The notes: generated by a model not told the origin, from the sequence alone. A DNA stretch of 49,865 nucleotides from Chitinophagales bacterium (GCA_040877935.1 JBBDNB010000042.1:21726-71590); one strand, 5' to 3'; positions 1 through 8,499 are shown, numbered from the stretch's first letter. Translations and numbers: made by a program.

Positions 1-203
1 ATTTCATGATCCCTTTGACTCCATTGTCAAAGCAAAAGTCCAATCTGCTGGCGCACATTCACTTTTTCATTTTAAATACACTTTATAAACAAGTTTAGCA
101 GGGATTATTTCATGATCCCTTTGACTCCATTGTCAAAGCAAAAGTCCAATCTGCTGGCGCAGATTAATTTTTTCATTTTAAATACACTTTATAAACAAGT
201 TTA
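1..203. repeat. Tandem repeat, two units, 106-bp period
   Basis: Copy 1 (1-97) and copy 2 (107-203) are nearly identical and differ at a few bases around 56-62 and 162-168. Each unit contains a CTTTGAC/GTCAAAG hairpin. Copy 2 also has a perfect AATCTGC/GCAGATT hairpin, which a point change breaks in copy 1. The 9 bp between the units, 98-106, read gcagggatt and match the tRNA-Arg 3' arm at 268-276 up to the T-loop. The array may continue left of the window. I see no coding capacity. Confidence 0.85.
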
Positions 204-225
204 TAGTGTATTTTAAATGAAAAAA
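168..225. repeat. Long AT-rich inverted repeat
   Basis: The left arm (168 to about 196) is the reverse complement of the right arm (about 199-225) apart from a 2-nt bulge, giving a stem of about 27 bp with almost no loop. It starts inside the second tandem unit and ends against the tRNA-Arg terminator. It could be a strong cruciform or hairpin, or the end of a small non-autonomous element. Confidence 0.75.
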
Positions 226-251
226 GTCCAGACCTTTCGATCTGGACTTTT
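222..251 (-). terminator. Intrinsic terminator of tRNA-Arg
   Basis: The 11-bp perfect stem AAAAGTCCAGA/TCTGGACTTTT has an 8-nt loop. On the minus strand it is followed by a run of T. It lies 10 bp beyond the 3' end of the tRNA-Arg gene. Confidence 0.8.
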
Positions 252-260
252 GCTCATCTG

Positions 261-334
261 TGACTCTGCAGGGATTCGAACCCCGAACCTTCGCATCCGT
301 AGTGCGATGCTCTATCCAGTTAAGCTACAGAGCC
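261..334 (-). tRNA. tRNA-Arg (anticodon ACG)
   Basis: Read on the minus strand, a full cloverleaf forms. The acceptor GGCTCTG pairs with CAGAGTC and the discriminator is A. The D-arm includes GCTTAACTGGATAGAGC. The anticodon stem TCGCA/TGCGA encloses loop CTACGGA, giving anticodon ACG (read as ICG after deamination, decoding CGU/CGC/CGA). The T-arm holds TTCGAAT. The CCA end is not encoded. A terminator follows at once, and the repeats further downstream may mark this gene as an old integration target. Confidence 0.95.
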
Positions 335-421
335 AAAGCGGCTGCAAATTTATGAAATTAAATTGAAAACACACCTCTATACTCTTATTAAAAGCGATCC
401 ATAAAATCAGATCAAAAAAAT

Positions 422-453
422 AAAGGTGGCTGAGCATAAGCCCAGCCACCTTT
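422..453 (-). terminator. Intrinsic terminator after floA
   Basis: An 11-bp perfect stem, AAAGGTGGCTG/CAGCCACCTTT, has a 10-nt loop. On the minus strand it is followed by a T-rich tract (complement of 412-421). It lies 22 bp past the floA stop codon. Confidence 0.85.
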
Positions 454-475
454 GAATATTTAAAATCAGAAAGGA

Positions 476-1489
476 CTATTTATCCTCGTCCTCATCGATA
501 TTATCCCTGTCCTGCTGTTTTCTTTCGCTGTCTTCACCTTTGGCAAAAGAATCCCTCATTCCAGTATCTGCTTCTACATTCTTCATTTTATAATAATCCA
601 TTACACCGAGATTACCGCTTCTAAAAGCTTCTGCCATTGCTTTAGGCACTTCGGCTTCGGCCTGAATTACATTGGCACGTGCTTCCTGTGCTTTGGCTTT
701 CATTTCCTGTTCTTCGGCTACGGCCATTGCCCTGCGCTCTTCAGCTTTGGCTTGTGCAATCTTCTTATCGGCCTGTGCCTGATCTGTTTGCAGCACGGCT
801 CCAATATTTTTCCCTATGTCCACATCCGCAATATCAATGGAGAGGATTTCAAATGCAGTTCCTGAATCCAAACCTTTGGCCAATACCACCTTGGAAATGG
901 AATCGGGGTTTTCCAACACCGCCTTGTGCGAGGCAGCAGAACCAATAGAGGAAACTACGCCCTCTCCTACCCTGGCAAGCACCGTTTCTTCACCGGCACC
1001 ACCTACCAATTGGCGGATATTGGCGCGAACCGTTACCCTGGCCTTGGCAATCAACTGAATACCATCCTTGGCTACAGCCGTTACGGGCGGAGTATCTATC
1101 ACTTTGGGATTCACCGACATTTGCACCGCCTCAAACACATCACGTCCTGCCAAATCAATTGCTGTGGCCGCTTTAAAGTCCAAATCAATATTGGCCTTAT
1201 CGGCAGAAACCAATGCATTTACGACAGGAACAATGCGTCCTCCAGCAAGATAATGCGCCTCCAGATCATCGCGGGAAAGATCTAGCCCTGCTTTTTTGGA
1301 TGTGATCATTGCATTTACAATCACAGAAGGCGGAACACGTCTCCAACGCATTAAAATCAATTGAATAAGCGATACACTTACTCCCGACAAAGTGGCTGAA
1401 AACCACAATCCAAGCGGCACCAGCCAGAAAAAGGCCAAAACCCCTATTATTACACCCACAATTGTGAGAATCAATACCAAAGCTTCCAT
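476..1489 (-). CDS. floA: Flotillin-like protein FloA
   Basis: This is a 337-residue SPFH-family scaffold protein of the bacterial FloA/YqfA type, which marks functional membrane microdomains. An N-terminal hydrophobic hairpin (about residues 3-45) anchors it to the membrane. The SPFH domain follows, and then an Ala/Glu/Lys-rich coiled-coil stretch (about 230-290) containing many AEE/AQA heptads, which drives oligomerisation. The tail is very acidic. Length and layout match FloA along the whole sequence. It is the last gene of a minus-strand set: the nfeD-type gene ends only 3 bp upstream, the classic NfeD-flotillin pairing. A strong terminator follows. The ATG start at 1489 is directly in front of the membrane segment, so I see no reason for another start. 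Confidence 0.95.
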   Translation of the reverse strand: MEALVLILTIVGVIIGVLAFFWLVPLGLWFSATLSGVSVSLIQLILMRWRRVPPSVIVNAMITSKKAGLDLSRDDLEAHYLAGGRIVPVVNALVSADKANIDLDFKAATAIDLAGRDVFEAVQMSVNPKVIDTPPVTAVAKDGIQLIAKARVTVRANIRQLVGGAGEETVLARVGEGVVSSIGSAASHKAVLENPDSISKVVLAKGLDSGTAFEILSIDIADVDIGKNIGAVLQTDQAQADKKIAQAKAEERRAMAVAEEQEMKAKAQEARANVIQAEAEVPKAMAEAFRSGNLGVMDYYKMKNVEADTGMRDSFAKGEDSERKQQDRDNIDEDEDK

Positions 1490-1492
1490 AAT

Positions 1493-1969
1493 TTAACTTG
1501 TTTTACTTTTTACAAAAATTTTATGATCATAGACGGAGTCCACTTCTACAGCAGTTCCCGCCTTTATATATTCTCCCAAGGAATAAACTTGCAGCTTTTC
1601 CTTGTCAAATCGTGCCTTGCCATTTGGCCGCAGATCGGTAACAGTTACTCCCTCAGTTCCGGGCTTTATTGTTTCCTCCTGCAAATAGCTTTTACTGTCA
1701 ATCGCTGAATTTACCGATAATTTATTAGAAGTATAAACTTTAAACCCACTGTAAACACTAATACCTGAAGCAATAAATGCAACAACTAAAAACAAAAGAC
1801 CGATACGGGTACCCTGACTGTAAAATGCCAGTACCACTGCTGCAATCATTATCAGGCTGCCTATTATCCCTACGACTGTAGTTCCGGGGATCAGGAAAAA
1901 TTCAATTAGAATCAACAGCAGCCCCAGCAGTAATAATGCCCCTAAAATACTGATACTCAATTCATCCAT
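1493..1969 (-). CDS. NfeD family membrane protein
   Basis: This 158-residue protein has an N-terminal membrane part of three or four helices (about residues 5-80) and a soluble C-terminal domain (about 100-155) with the small beta-rich OB-fold pattern of NfeD proteins (GTEGVTVTDLRPNGKARF, then a late valine-rich strand). It is the short NfeD form, without the Clp-like protease domain found in the long form. NfeD proteins work with flotillins in membrane microdomains, and floA lies immediately downstream, so a shared transcript and function are likely. The start is just after the stop of the upstream lipoprotein gene (3 bp apart). Confidence 0.88.
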   Translation of the reverse strand: MDELSISILGALLLLGLLLILIEFFLIPGTTVVGIIGSLIMIAAVVLAFYSQGTRIGLLFLVVAFIASGISVYSGFKVYTSNKLSVNSAIDSKSYLQEETIKPGTEGVTVTDLRPNGKARFDKEKLQVYSLGEYIKAGTAVEVDSVYDHKIFVKSKTS

Positions 1970-1972
1970 TGC

Positions 1973-2386
1973 TTATTTTTCTTCTTCAAGGGAACGCATT
2001 GTTAAAATAAGATCCTTTCCATTGGACTCTCCCTGTAACACGACCAATGAATCAGTCAGGCTTTTAATAGTCAAATATTCCTCTTCACCGGGATTGGAAA
2101 AAGTAGTAGTGACTAATGTATCTCCAATGAAATACCATTTGCCGGAATCCGCCATATTTTGAAAAGTCATTTTGTAAGTGCTGTCTTCTGAAAAGATCAT
2201 TCTCGGACTGCCCATTTGCTCACCGGGAAAAACGGTGCCTTCTATATCAACCTTATCATAAACCCAGGCACGGCTCATTTGCTGCACTCGCGGGTCTGTC
2301 ACTTTTTTCTTAGTGTTTTCACAAGCAACAAGAATCATGAAAATTCCAAATGCAAAAAACAGTAGTTTAATTTGATTGCTTATCAT
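1973..2386 (-). CDS. Lipocalin-like lipoprotein, unknown role
   Basis: I place the start at the ATG at 2386, giving 137 residues. A GGAG ribosome-binding site lies about 10 bp upstream, and the protein then begins with a signal peptide and the lipobox LVAC at about residue 21. The frame is open further upstream, but that part looks non-coding. The mature region alternates short beta strands (MIFSEDSTYKMTF, GKWYFIGDTLV, LILTMRSL), the pattern of the small Bacteroidota lipocalin-like lipoproteins. No catalytic motif is visible. It is the first gene of the lipoprotein-nfeD-floA transcription unit, so it may be an envelope partner of the flotillin system; that is inference from position only. Confidence 0.7.
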   Translation of the reverse strand: MISNQIKLLFFAFGIFMILVACENTKKKVTDPRVQQMSRAWVYDKVDIEGTVFPGEQMGSPRMIFSEDSTYKMTFQNMADSGKWYFIGDTLVTTTFSNPGEEEYLTIKSLTDSLVVLQGESNGKDLILTMRSLEEEK

Positions 2387-2616
2387 TTGATTAATTGCTC
2401 CGTTTAATTTTTTTTTCAAAATTGATATTGTATTGACTTTTTGAAGAAAGAATACAGTTCCTGAAACCACATTGTACAGAATTCGTGCTGCAAAGAATAG
2501 TATTCTTAAATTCGCGCTTTAAGTTAGCATTATTTCGCCAAAAAATGGCCAAATGCTTCCGTTTGCTGCAAAATCAAATTGCTGCATTTCTGTTTAAATT
2601 TTTCAATTCCGCTATC
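2387..2616. other. Divergent intergenic region
   Basis: These 230 bp separate the minus-strand lipoprotein operon from rlmH and must hold both promoters. The stretch is AT-rich. I found no clear TAnnTTTG motif at a convincing distance from either start, and no hairpin of note. Confidence 0.4.
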
Positions 2617-3087
2617 ATGAAATTTTCACTTTGGGTGATTGGTAAAAGTGACAAAAACATTGAGTCGCTGCTGCAAAAATATGAGCAACGGATTGGGCAT
2701 TATATTAATTTCAGCAGGGAAGAAAAAGAATTGAAAAAATCCAACAGCAAAATTCCTGCTGCACAATTGAAGCGTCTCGAAGCAGAAATAATATTGAGCA
2801 AACTCGAGCCTCAGGATCTTTTGGTTTTACTGGATGAATCGGGCAAAAATTACGATTCAAGAGCTTTTGCCACTCAAGTAGAAAAATGGATGCAAAGCAG
2901 TAAAAAACAAGTGGTCTTTCTGGTAGGCGGGGCATTTGGCTTTGCTCCGGAAATATATCAGCGGGCAGATGCCAGGCTTTCCCTTTCTAAAATGACCTTC
3001 TCGCATCAAATCATTAGAATACTTTTTTTAGAACAACTTTACCGCGCATTTAGCATTATAAACAAAGAACCTTACCACAACGATTGA
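2617..3087 (+). CDS. rlmH: 23S rRNA (pseudouridine1915-N3)-methyltransferase RlmH
   Basis: RlmH is a small SPOUT methyltransferase that methylates pseudouridine 1915 in helix 69 of 23S rRNA on the assembled 70S ribosome. The protein is 156 residues from ATG 2617, the usual family length (about 155-160). The start at MKFSLWVIGK is chosen because the extra 44 residues of the longer open frame have no family counterpart. Diagnostic motifs are LDESGK in the middle, the SAM-binding knot loop FLVGGAFGF, and the C-terminal MTFSHQIIRILFLEQLYRA followed by a conserved Tyr-His end (YHND). It opens a plus-strand operon with the rhomboid protease gene 1 bp downstream. Confidence 0.95.
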   Translation: MKFSLWVIGKSDKNIESLLQKYEQRIGHYINFSREEKELKKSNSKIPAAQLKRLEAEIILSKLEPQDLLVLLDESGKNYDSRAFATQVEKWMQSSKKQVVFLVGGAFGFAPEIYQRADARLSLSKMTFSHQIIRILFLEQLYRAFSIINKEPYHND

Positions 3088-3088
3088 T

Positions 3089-3721
3089 ATGAATATTAAC
3101 CTTACGACTATTATTATTGCATTGACTGTAATCAGCTCTATTAGTGCCTTCAACAACAGAGGCACAATGCAAAAAATGATCTTTTCTCCCTACACCATAA
3201 AAAGGCGCGGAGAATACAGCCGTTTTCTCACCTCGGGATTGATACATGGCAACTGGATGCACCTGATATTCAATATGTTTGTACTCTATTCCTTTGGCAC
3301 ATCTACAGAGTATTATTTCGGGGAAATTTTTGGGATGGCCGGAAAATGGCTTTATCTCGCTATGTATATTATTGGCATTGCATTGTCAGAGGTATATTCC
3401 TATTTTCTGCATCAGGACAATCCGCATTACGCCAGTCTGGGTGCATCGGGAGCAGTATCCGCAGTGGTATTTGCCTCTATACTGATCAATCCCTGGGCAG
3501 GTATTGTTTTTATATTTTTCCCATTCTTCCCCATTCCCGGTTTTGTAATCGGTATTTTATATTTGGCCTATTCGGCCTATATGGCTAAAAAAGGCAGCGA
3601 TAATATCGGGCACTATGCACATTTTTTTGGAGCTGTCTTTGGGTTTATATTTCCGGTACTGTTTAAACCGGCCTTGATCATTCATTTTTTTAATGAAATT
3701 CTTACAGGATTAACGCAATGA
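3089..3721 (+). CDS. Rhomboid family intramembrane serine protease
   Basis: This 210-residue multi-pass membrane protein has the rhomboid catalytic parts. The HGNWMHLIFN motif (residues 53-62) is the usual HxxxxHxxxN of TM2. The nucleophile Ser120 lies in GASGA, and the catalytic His is His178 in AHFFGAVFG. About six transmembrane helices are visible, the minimal bacterial form. Rhomboids cleave transmembrane segments of substrate proteins inside the membrane; the substrate cannot be told here. The gene starts 1 bp after rlmH, and its stop overlaps the ltaE start (ATGA), so translation of the three genes is probably coupled. Confidence 0.92.
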   Translation: MNINLTTIIIALTVISSISAFNNRGTMQKMIFSPYTIKRRGEYSRFLTSGLIHGNWMHLIFNMFVLYSFGTSTEYYFGEIFGMAGKWLYLAMYIIGIALSEVYSYFLHQDNPHYASLGASGAVSAVVFASILINPWAGIVFIFFPFFPIPGFVIGILYLAYSAYMAKKGSDNIGHYAHFFGAVFGFIFPVLFKPALIIHFFNEILTGLTQ

Positions 3722-4749
3722 ACCAAACAATTGACCTCAGAAGCGACACGGTAACCCGTCCAACGCCCGGGATGCTGAAAGCCATGCACAATGCAGAAGT
3801 AGGCGATGATGTTTTTGGCGAGGATCCTACCGTAAACAAGCTGGAAGCAAAAGCGGCTGAAATGTTTGGCGTTGAAGCAGGTTTATTCTGTCCCTCCGGC
3901 ACCATGACCAATCAAATTGCGGTGAAAACCCATACCGAAGCACTCACTGAAGTAATCATCCACGAGTTGTCGCATATTTATGTGTATGAAGCCGGAGGTA
4001 TGATGTTCAATTCGGGAGTATCGGTAAAATTGGTCAGGAACAACAGGGGAAAGATTTTCCCGCAGGATATTGCCAATCGCGTAAGCCCTGAGAATGTACA
4101 TTTCCCCAGGACAAAATTAGTCTGTGTAGAAAACACGGTAAACAAGGCCGGTGGTGTAGTATATCATATTGATGAAATAAGGGAAATACGCAAAGCCTGT
4201 GGAAAAAATGGATTGAAACTACATATGGATGGTGCACGGCTCTTCAATGCCATAGTGGCCAATCATGAAAGACCTGAAGATTATGGCACTGCCGTGGATT
4301 CCATTTCCATTTGCCTTTCTAAGGGGCTTGGCGCTCCGGTAGGTTCATTGCTGTTGGGCAATAAGGATTTTATTCACGAAGCGCGCAGGTTCAGAAAAGT
4401 ATTTGGTGGAGGAATGCGACAAGCCGGATACCTTGCTGCTGCTGGAATATATGCTTTAGACCACCATGTAAATCGTTTGGAAGAAGACCACCTGAAAGCC
4501 AAAGCTATTGAACGGGAATTGTTGCAAAAGGAATTTATCAAAGAAGTGATCCCGGTGGAGAGCAATATTGTGATTTTCAAAACCGAAACTGAAGCAGAAG
4601 GGACATTATTCCTTGAAAAAATGAAAGCCAAAAATATCTTGGGCATTCCTATGGGCGAGGGTTTTTTCCGCTTTGTGACACATTTGGATTTCACGGATGA
4701 GATGCTAATCCACTTTAAAAAGGCCATTAAAGAAGTGGACTTGAGTTAA
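3718..4749 (+). CDS. ltaE: Low-specificity L-threonine aldolase
   Basis: This 343-residue PLP enzyme of fold type I cleaves L-threonine and L-allo-threonine to glycine and acetaldehyde. The N-terminus IDLRSDTVTRPT is characteristic of the family. The PLP-binding Asp is in HMDGARL (Asp171), and the Schiff-base Lys is Lys202 in the SKGLGAPVGS motif. Length equals that of typical LtaE proteins. The start overlaps the rhomboid stop codon by four bases. The CDF transporter starts 33 bp downstream, so it may be on the same transcript. No defect is visible. Confidence 0.95.
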   Translation: MNQTIDLRSDTVTRPTPGMLKAMHNAEVGDDVFGEDPTVNKLEAKAAEMFGVEAGLFCPSGTMTNQIAVKTHTEALTEVIIHELSHIYVYEAGGMMFNSGVSVKLVRNNRGKIFPQDIANRVSPENVHFPRTKLVCVENTVNKAGGVVYHIDEIREIRKACGKNGLKLHMDGARLFNAIVANHERPEDYGTAVDSISICLSKGLGAPVGSLLLGNKDFIHEARRFRKVFGGGMRQAGYLAAAGIYALDHHVNRLEEDHLKAKAIERELLQKEFIKEVIPVESNIVIFKTETEAEGTLFLEKMKAKNILGIPMGEGFFRFVTHLDFTDEMLIHFKKAIKEVDLS

Positions 4750-4782
4750 TTCAGGCTTTTGACTAAAAGATATTTATTTTAG

Positions 4783-5688
4783 ATGCTTATGGGGCACCAT
4801 CACCAGCATGATCTTAAGGAAGCATCCGGAAAGAATCTGAAAATCGCCTTTTTCCTCAATTTCGGATTTACTATCCTTGAAATAGTTGGCGGACTGTATG
4901 TCAATAGTATCGCCATTATCTCCGATGCGATTCACGACCTGGGCGATAGCCTTTCATTAGGAATAGCTTGGTATCTCAACAAAAAGTCAAAAAAAGGAGC
5001 CAGTGAAAAATTTTCATTTGGCTATGCGCGCTTTTCCCTTCTGGGAGCTGTGATCAACAGTTTGGTTTTAATCCTCGGTTCGGTGTTTGTCATCAATGAA
5101 GCCATCAGTCGCATACTTGAACCTGAGGCGAGCAATGCACAAGGCATGATCTTGTTTGCCATTTTTGGTATAGCTGTAAATGGCTATGCCGCCTGGAAAC
5201 TCAGCGGTGGAAAATCCATGAATGAAAAAGTAGTATCCCTGCACCTGTTGGAAGATGTGTTGGGCTGGGTGGCTGTTTTGATTGTGGGTATTGTATTGTT
5301 GTTTAAAGAAATCAATTACCTGGATCCTGCACTTTCACTTTTGATCACTATTTATATTCTGTGGAATGTGATCAAACGACTGAAAGAAAGCGTGTATATA
5401 TTTCTGCAGAAAAAGCCTGAGGACATCAATCAACAGGAAATAGAGGCTGAAATCATGAAAATTGAGAACATAGATTCGCTACACCACACCCATATTTGGT
5501 CCTTGGAAGGCGAAAACCATGTTTTTACTACCCATGTAAAACTCAAAAACATTTCCGATCCCAATCAAATCATCGATATTAAAAAGCAATTGAAAGAAAT
5601 CCTGGGCAAATACCCTTTTCAGCATTATACCATTGAAACAGAGTTGGACAAAGAAACCTGTGATATGTTGGATGCCAATTCAAACTGA
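4783..5688 (+). CDS. Cation diffusion facilitator (CDF) metal exporter
   Basis: This 301-residue CDF-family transporter exchanges protons for divalent metal (Zn, Co, Cd type) at the inner membrane. A His-rich N-terminus (HHHQHD) precedes six predicted helices. The transport-site pairs are visible: Asp48 with His51/Asp52 in TM2 (SDAIHDLGD) and His154 with Asp158 in TM5 (HLLED). The cytoplasmic C-terminal domain has the HHTHIWSLEGE motif typical of CzcD/ZitB-like members. ATG 4783 is used; a second ATG at 4789 is equally possible and would remove two residues. The metal cannot be predicted safely; HxxxD at the site is usual for Zn/Cd carriers. Confidence 0.93.
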   Translation: MLMGHHHQHDLKEASGKNLKIAFFLNFGFTILEIVGGLYVNSIAIISDAIHDLGDSLSLGIAWYLNKKSKKGASEKFSFGYARFSLLGAVINSLVLILGSVFVINEAISRILEPEASNAQGMILFAIFGIAVNGYAAWKLSGGKSMNEKVVSLHLLEDVLGWVAVLIVGIVLLFKEINYLDPALSLLITIYILWNVIKRLKESVYIFLQKKPEDINQQEIEAEIMKIENIDSLHHTHIWSLEGENHVFTTHVKLKNISDPNQIIDIKKQLKEILGKYPFQHYTIETELDKETCDMLDANSN

Positions 5689-5785
5689 ATTTGAACAGAT
5701 TTTTTAGAAAAATTGTATTAAACTTGATTCTTGCAGACTATTCACCCCGGAAATTGCACAAGAAAATTAATGATAGCTAAAAAAA

Positions 5786-5806
5786 TGTAATAACTTTGTA
5801 ATTACA
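5786..5806 (+). promoter_or_regulatory. Promoter and likely operator of the mazE locus
   Basis: TAACTTTG (5791-5798) matches the Bacteroidota -7 motif TAnnTTTG, 24 bp before the antitoxin start. It is embedded in an inverted repeat TGTAAT-N9-ATTACA (5786-5806). An operator over the promoter fits the autorepression usual for MazE-type antitoxins. No convincing -33 TTTG is seen. Confidence 0.55.
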
Positions 5807-5822
5807 CCTTAATTTATAATCA

Positions 5823-6068
5823 ATGGAAATTTCAATCATACAAATTGGCAATTCAAAAGGGATCAGGTTCACAAAATCAATCCTTGAAAAATACAATATC
5901 AAGGATCAGGTTGAAATCATTTTTGAAAAAGGTCAAATAATTCTCAAACCTATTGATGAACCCCGTAAAGGATGGGATAAAGCTTTCAAGGAACAACATG
6001 AAAACAAGGACGATAAATTACTAATGGAGGATGTTTTTGATGATGAAGATTTTGAAGAATGGAATTGA
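5823..6068 (+). CDS. mazE: MazE-like (AbrB-fold) antitoxin
   Basis: This is an 81-residue AbrB/SpoVT-type antitoxin. The N-terminal swapped-hairpin DNA-binding domain (residues 1-45) carries the characteristic IGNSKGIRF and LEKYNIKDQVEI segments. The acidic, disordered C-terminus (about 48-81; DDEDFEEW) is the part that in known MazE proteins wraps around and blocks MazF. Its stop codon overlaps the TTG start of the adjacent mazF (TTGA). That partner is broken (next entry), so this is now an orphan antitoxin. It looks intact and still has a palindrome over its promoter, so it may persist as a plain autorepressor or protect against a related toxin elsewhere. Confidence 0.88.
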   Translation: MEISIIQIGNSKGIRFTKSILEKYNIKDQVEIIFEKGQIILKPIDEPRKGWDKAFKEQHENKDDKLLMEDVFDDEDFEEWN

Positions 6069-6368
6069 AACAATACGATATTGTTTTGGTGAATCTAAAC
6101 CCAACCAAGGGTAGTGAAATCAAGAAAACCAGGCCTTGATTAATAATAAAATGATAACTTGAGAACGATTACAATTGCACCAATGATCACCAGAGGCAGA
6201 AATTACCCAACAAGAGTTAGGGTTTTGCATAACAATCAGATTGGGTGGGTAGTTTTAGATCAAATAAGAAGTATTGACAAGACTCGGGTGATCAAAAAAT
6301 TAGGAAAAATATCAAGCAAAGAAATCAGGATGTGCAAATCAATTATTAAGGAAACATTTGTTGATTAA
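6065..6368 (+). pseudogene. mazF: Broken mazF mRNA interferase toxin
   Basis: From TTG 6065 the frame reads a typical MazF N-terminus (YDIVLVNLNPTKGSEIKKTRP) and then meets TGA at 6137-6139, where family members usually have Cys (RPC). Two or three codons later (LII) the frame shifts. From about 6150 a different frame continues with NDNLRTITIAPM and RVLHNNQIGWVVLDQIRSID to the natural C-terminus at 6368. The usual SPDEM-type segment between the two parts is missing, which fits a net deletion of about 14 nt. The catalytic-site Arg of the N-terminal motif is present, but no intact toxin can be made. The internal TTG at 6159 could give only a C-terminal fragment of 69 residues. Confidence 0.9.
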
Positions 6369-6378
6369 GAGCCATGCT

Positions 6379-8487
6379 ATGAACAAGACATTTATACTTA
6401 TTTTTTTTCTATTAATTCCTCTACTACTTACTTCAAAACACCAGCCTGAAGCACACGCAACCGGTCTGCCATTTTTTTATAAGCGCATTGTAAAACTGGA
6501 GTTTCCAAAAAATGAAAAGTTACCCAATCCTGAAAACGACAAATTTGTACTACAATATATCAGTGATGAATTAATCAATTTAGCTGAGGGTGAAACACTG
6601 ACAATGCTTGCCAAAAGAAGCAATGCACACAGCATTCACATACTCACACAGCAAAGCTACAAGGGATATCCTGTTTACGGGGCGCAATTCAAAATCAATT
6701 ATCAGAAAAACGGCAAAATACTTTCCTACAGCAACGGTTTTTTTTCAATCCCGAATGAACTAAAAGCAATAGCCACAGAACCCGGAAACCTGGATGAAAG
6801 AGCAATTGTGCAACAATGGCTTTCCGATAAAAACTGGACAATTGAACAATTGGATATTACTCCAACCTGGCTTTTTTGGAATGGACAATTACAGGCTGTA
6901 CTAAAGATCAATGTTAATGATCCTGAAGAAGCATACTTCAGTGAATGGCTTGTTAATGCCCAGGGTCAAAGCATCTCAGAAAAAGACCTCAACAGTTATC
7001 AAGGCAGCAGGGCTACGGCAAATGCCACTGTATTTTTTCCCGACCCAGTTAGCTCGGCAGAAACCTATTATGGTGGAGATTATATAGATAGCAACGATTG
7101 GGACAACCCTGCATTGACGAATGAACTTAAAAATGTCACAATAGATGTATTTCATAACAGCTTAACCGGGACTTATCACTTACAAAGTAATTTTCTTAAA
7201 ATAGAAGACTTGGGCTCACCAAACATTGCCCCTCCTGCTCCTAACAATCCAAATTTCAATTTTACCAGGGGACAAAATTCATTTGAAGCAGTAAATACTT
7301 ATTATCATATTCAGCGATTTGCAAAGCATATTGAATCTCTTGGTTTTAATAACTTGCTCATTGATCAAGTTGAAGTAGATGCCAATGGAAAAACTGATGA
7401 CCAAAGCATTTTTTCACCCATGAATCCTCCTAAAATTTATTTTGGTGAAGGTGGCATAGATGATGCGGAGGATGCAAACGTAGTAGTGCATGAATACGGG
7501 CATTACCTCTCGCACGCGGCTGCACCATTCACGAATTCCGGCTTTGATCGCACAGGAATAGATGAGGGGCTGTGCGATTATTTTGCGGTTTCTTATTCCA
7601 AAGCAGACAATGTTTTCCGATGGTTTGATGTCTTTACCTGGGACGGCCACAATGAATTTTGGTCGGGGCGCAGCGCTCAAAGCACAAAAAAATATCCCGA
7701 TGATATGGTCAGTAGCTATCACCTGAATGGAGAAATACTTTCTTCAGCTATGATGCGTATCCAAAATGAAATTGGCAAGAATGCTGCCGATGCTATAATG
7801 GTTCAGGTTATTTATTCTTTATACGAAAACATGAAAATGATAAATGCTGGAAACCTTATTTTACAGGCAGATACAATATTATTCAGCGGAGCCCATTATT
7901 GTAGCATTTTCAATATTCTGAATGAATACGGATTGACGGATTCTGAATTTTTGATAAATGCCTGCCTTCGCAAAGACAATTCAATAGCATTGCCTAAACT
8001 GGATGACAAAAAAATATGTGCAGGAGAGTCTGTGTCGCTTATGGATGAATCTAAAATAGATTCAACATACAGTTACTTATGGAGTGAAAATTCCACTAAA
8101 CTGATCTATCAAAACCAGACAGTACCAGTTGTCTCTCCTATTAAGAATAGCATTTATGAGTTAGAAGTACGTGCGTCTGACGGGCGTTTCAATACTGTCG
8201 AAATGATGGTTTTAATTGAAAAATGTGATTTTGATTACATCAACACACTTGGATTTGCTGAAGGAAGTGCTCCAATGAAGATTGCTCTTCCAGAAAGAAT
8301 TTCACTGCGCCCGGAATGGATCAGGCTGATAGACTTCAACGGCAGGGTAATCGGAAAGTGGAATATCGACAACAGTTCGGAAAACTGGGAGCTCAGCCCT
8401 GATATCGTGCCTTCGGGTGTTTATATTTTGCAATTGCGCATAAATAATGGCGATTACAAGACTAAAAAGGTTTTGCGATTGAATTAA
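6379..8487 (+). CDS. Secreted fungalysin/thermolysin-like metalloprotease with T9SS sorting domain
   Basis: This 702-residue protein has a signal peptide (residues 1-25) and a propeptide resembling the FTP domain (about 60-200). A zinc metalloprotease domain follows, with HEYGH at residues 371-375 and the third zinc ligand probably Glu396 in GIDEGLCDYF. A PKD/Ig-like stretch comes next, then a C-terminal type A T9SS sorting domain (last about 70 residues, ending VPSGVYILQLRI...TKKVLRLN). The spacing of HExxH and the downstream Glu suits the M36/M4 clan. The T9SS tail predicts export across the outer membrane with later cleavage or surface anchoring. The start is ATG 6379, because the seven residues before it in the open frame run back into the mazF remnant. 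Confidence 0.85.
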   Translation: MNKTFILIFFLLIPLLLTSKHQPEAHATGLPFFYKRIVKLEFPKNEKLPNPENDKFVLQYISDELINLAEGETLTMLAKRSNAHSIHILTQQSYKGYPVYGAQFKINYQKNGKILSYSNGFFSIPNELKAIATEPGNLDERAIVQQWLSDKNWTIEQLDITPTWLFWNGQLQAVLKINVNDPEEAYFSEWLVNAQGQSISEKDLNSYQGSRATANATVFFPDPVSSAETYYGGDYIDSNDWDNPALTNELKNVTIDVFHNSLTGTYHLQSNFLKIEDLGSPNIAPPAPNNPNFNFTRGQNSFEAVNTYYHIQRFAKHIESLGFNNLLIDQVEVDANGKTDDQSIFSPMNPPKIYFGEGGIDDAEDANVVVHEYGHYLSHAAAPFTNSGFDRTGIDEGLCDYFAVSYSKADNVFRWFDVFTWDGHNEFWSGRSAQSTKKYPDDMVSSYHLNGEILSSAMMRIQNEIGKNAADAIMVQVIYSLYENMKMINAGNLILQADTILFSGAHYCSIFNILNEYGLTDSEFLINACLRKDNSIALPKLDDKKICAGESVSLMDESKIDSTYSYLWSENSTKLIYQNQTVPVVSPIKNSIYELEVRASDGRFNTVEMMVLIEKCDFDYINTLGFAEGSAPMKIALPERISLRPEWIRLIDFNGRVIGKWNIDNSSENWELSPDIVPSGVYILQLRINNGDYKTKKVLRLN

Positions 8488-8499
8488 TCCGTAAAAACA

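Noticed and set aside
1-203. CRISPR array
   Set aside because: Only two units are present, the repeat is 97 bp, the spacer is 9 bp and no cas gene is in the window.
2485-2616. N-terminal extension of RlmH
   Set aside because: The 44 extra codons have no family counterpart; RlmH length fits the ATG at 2617.
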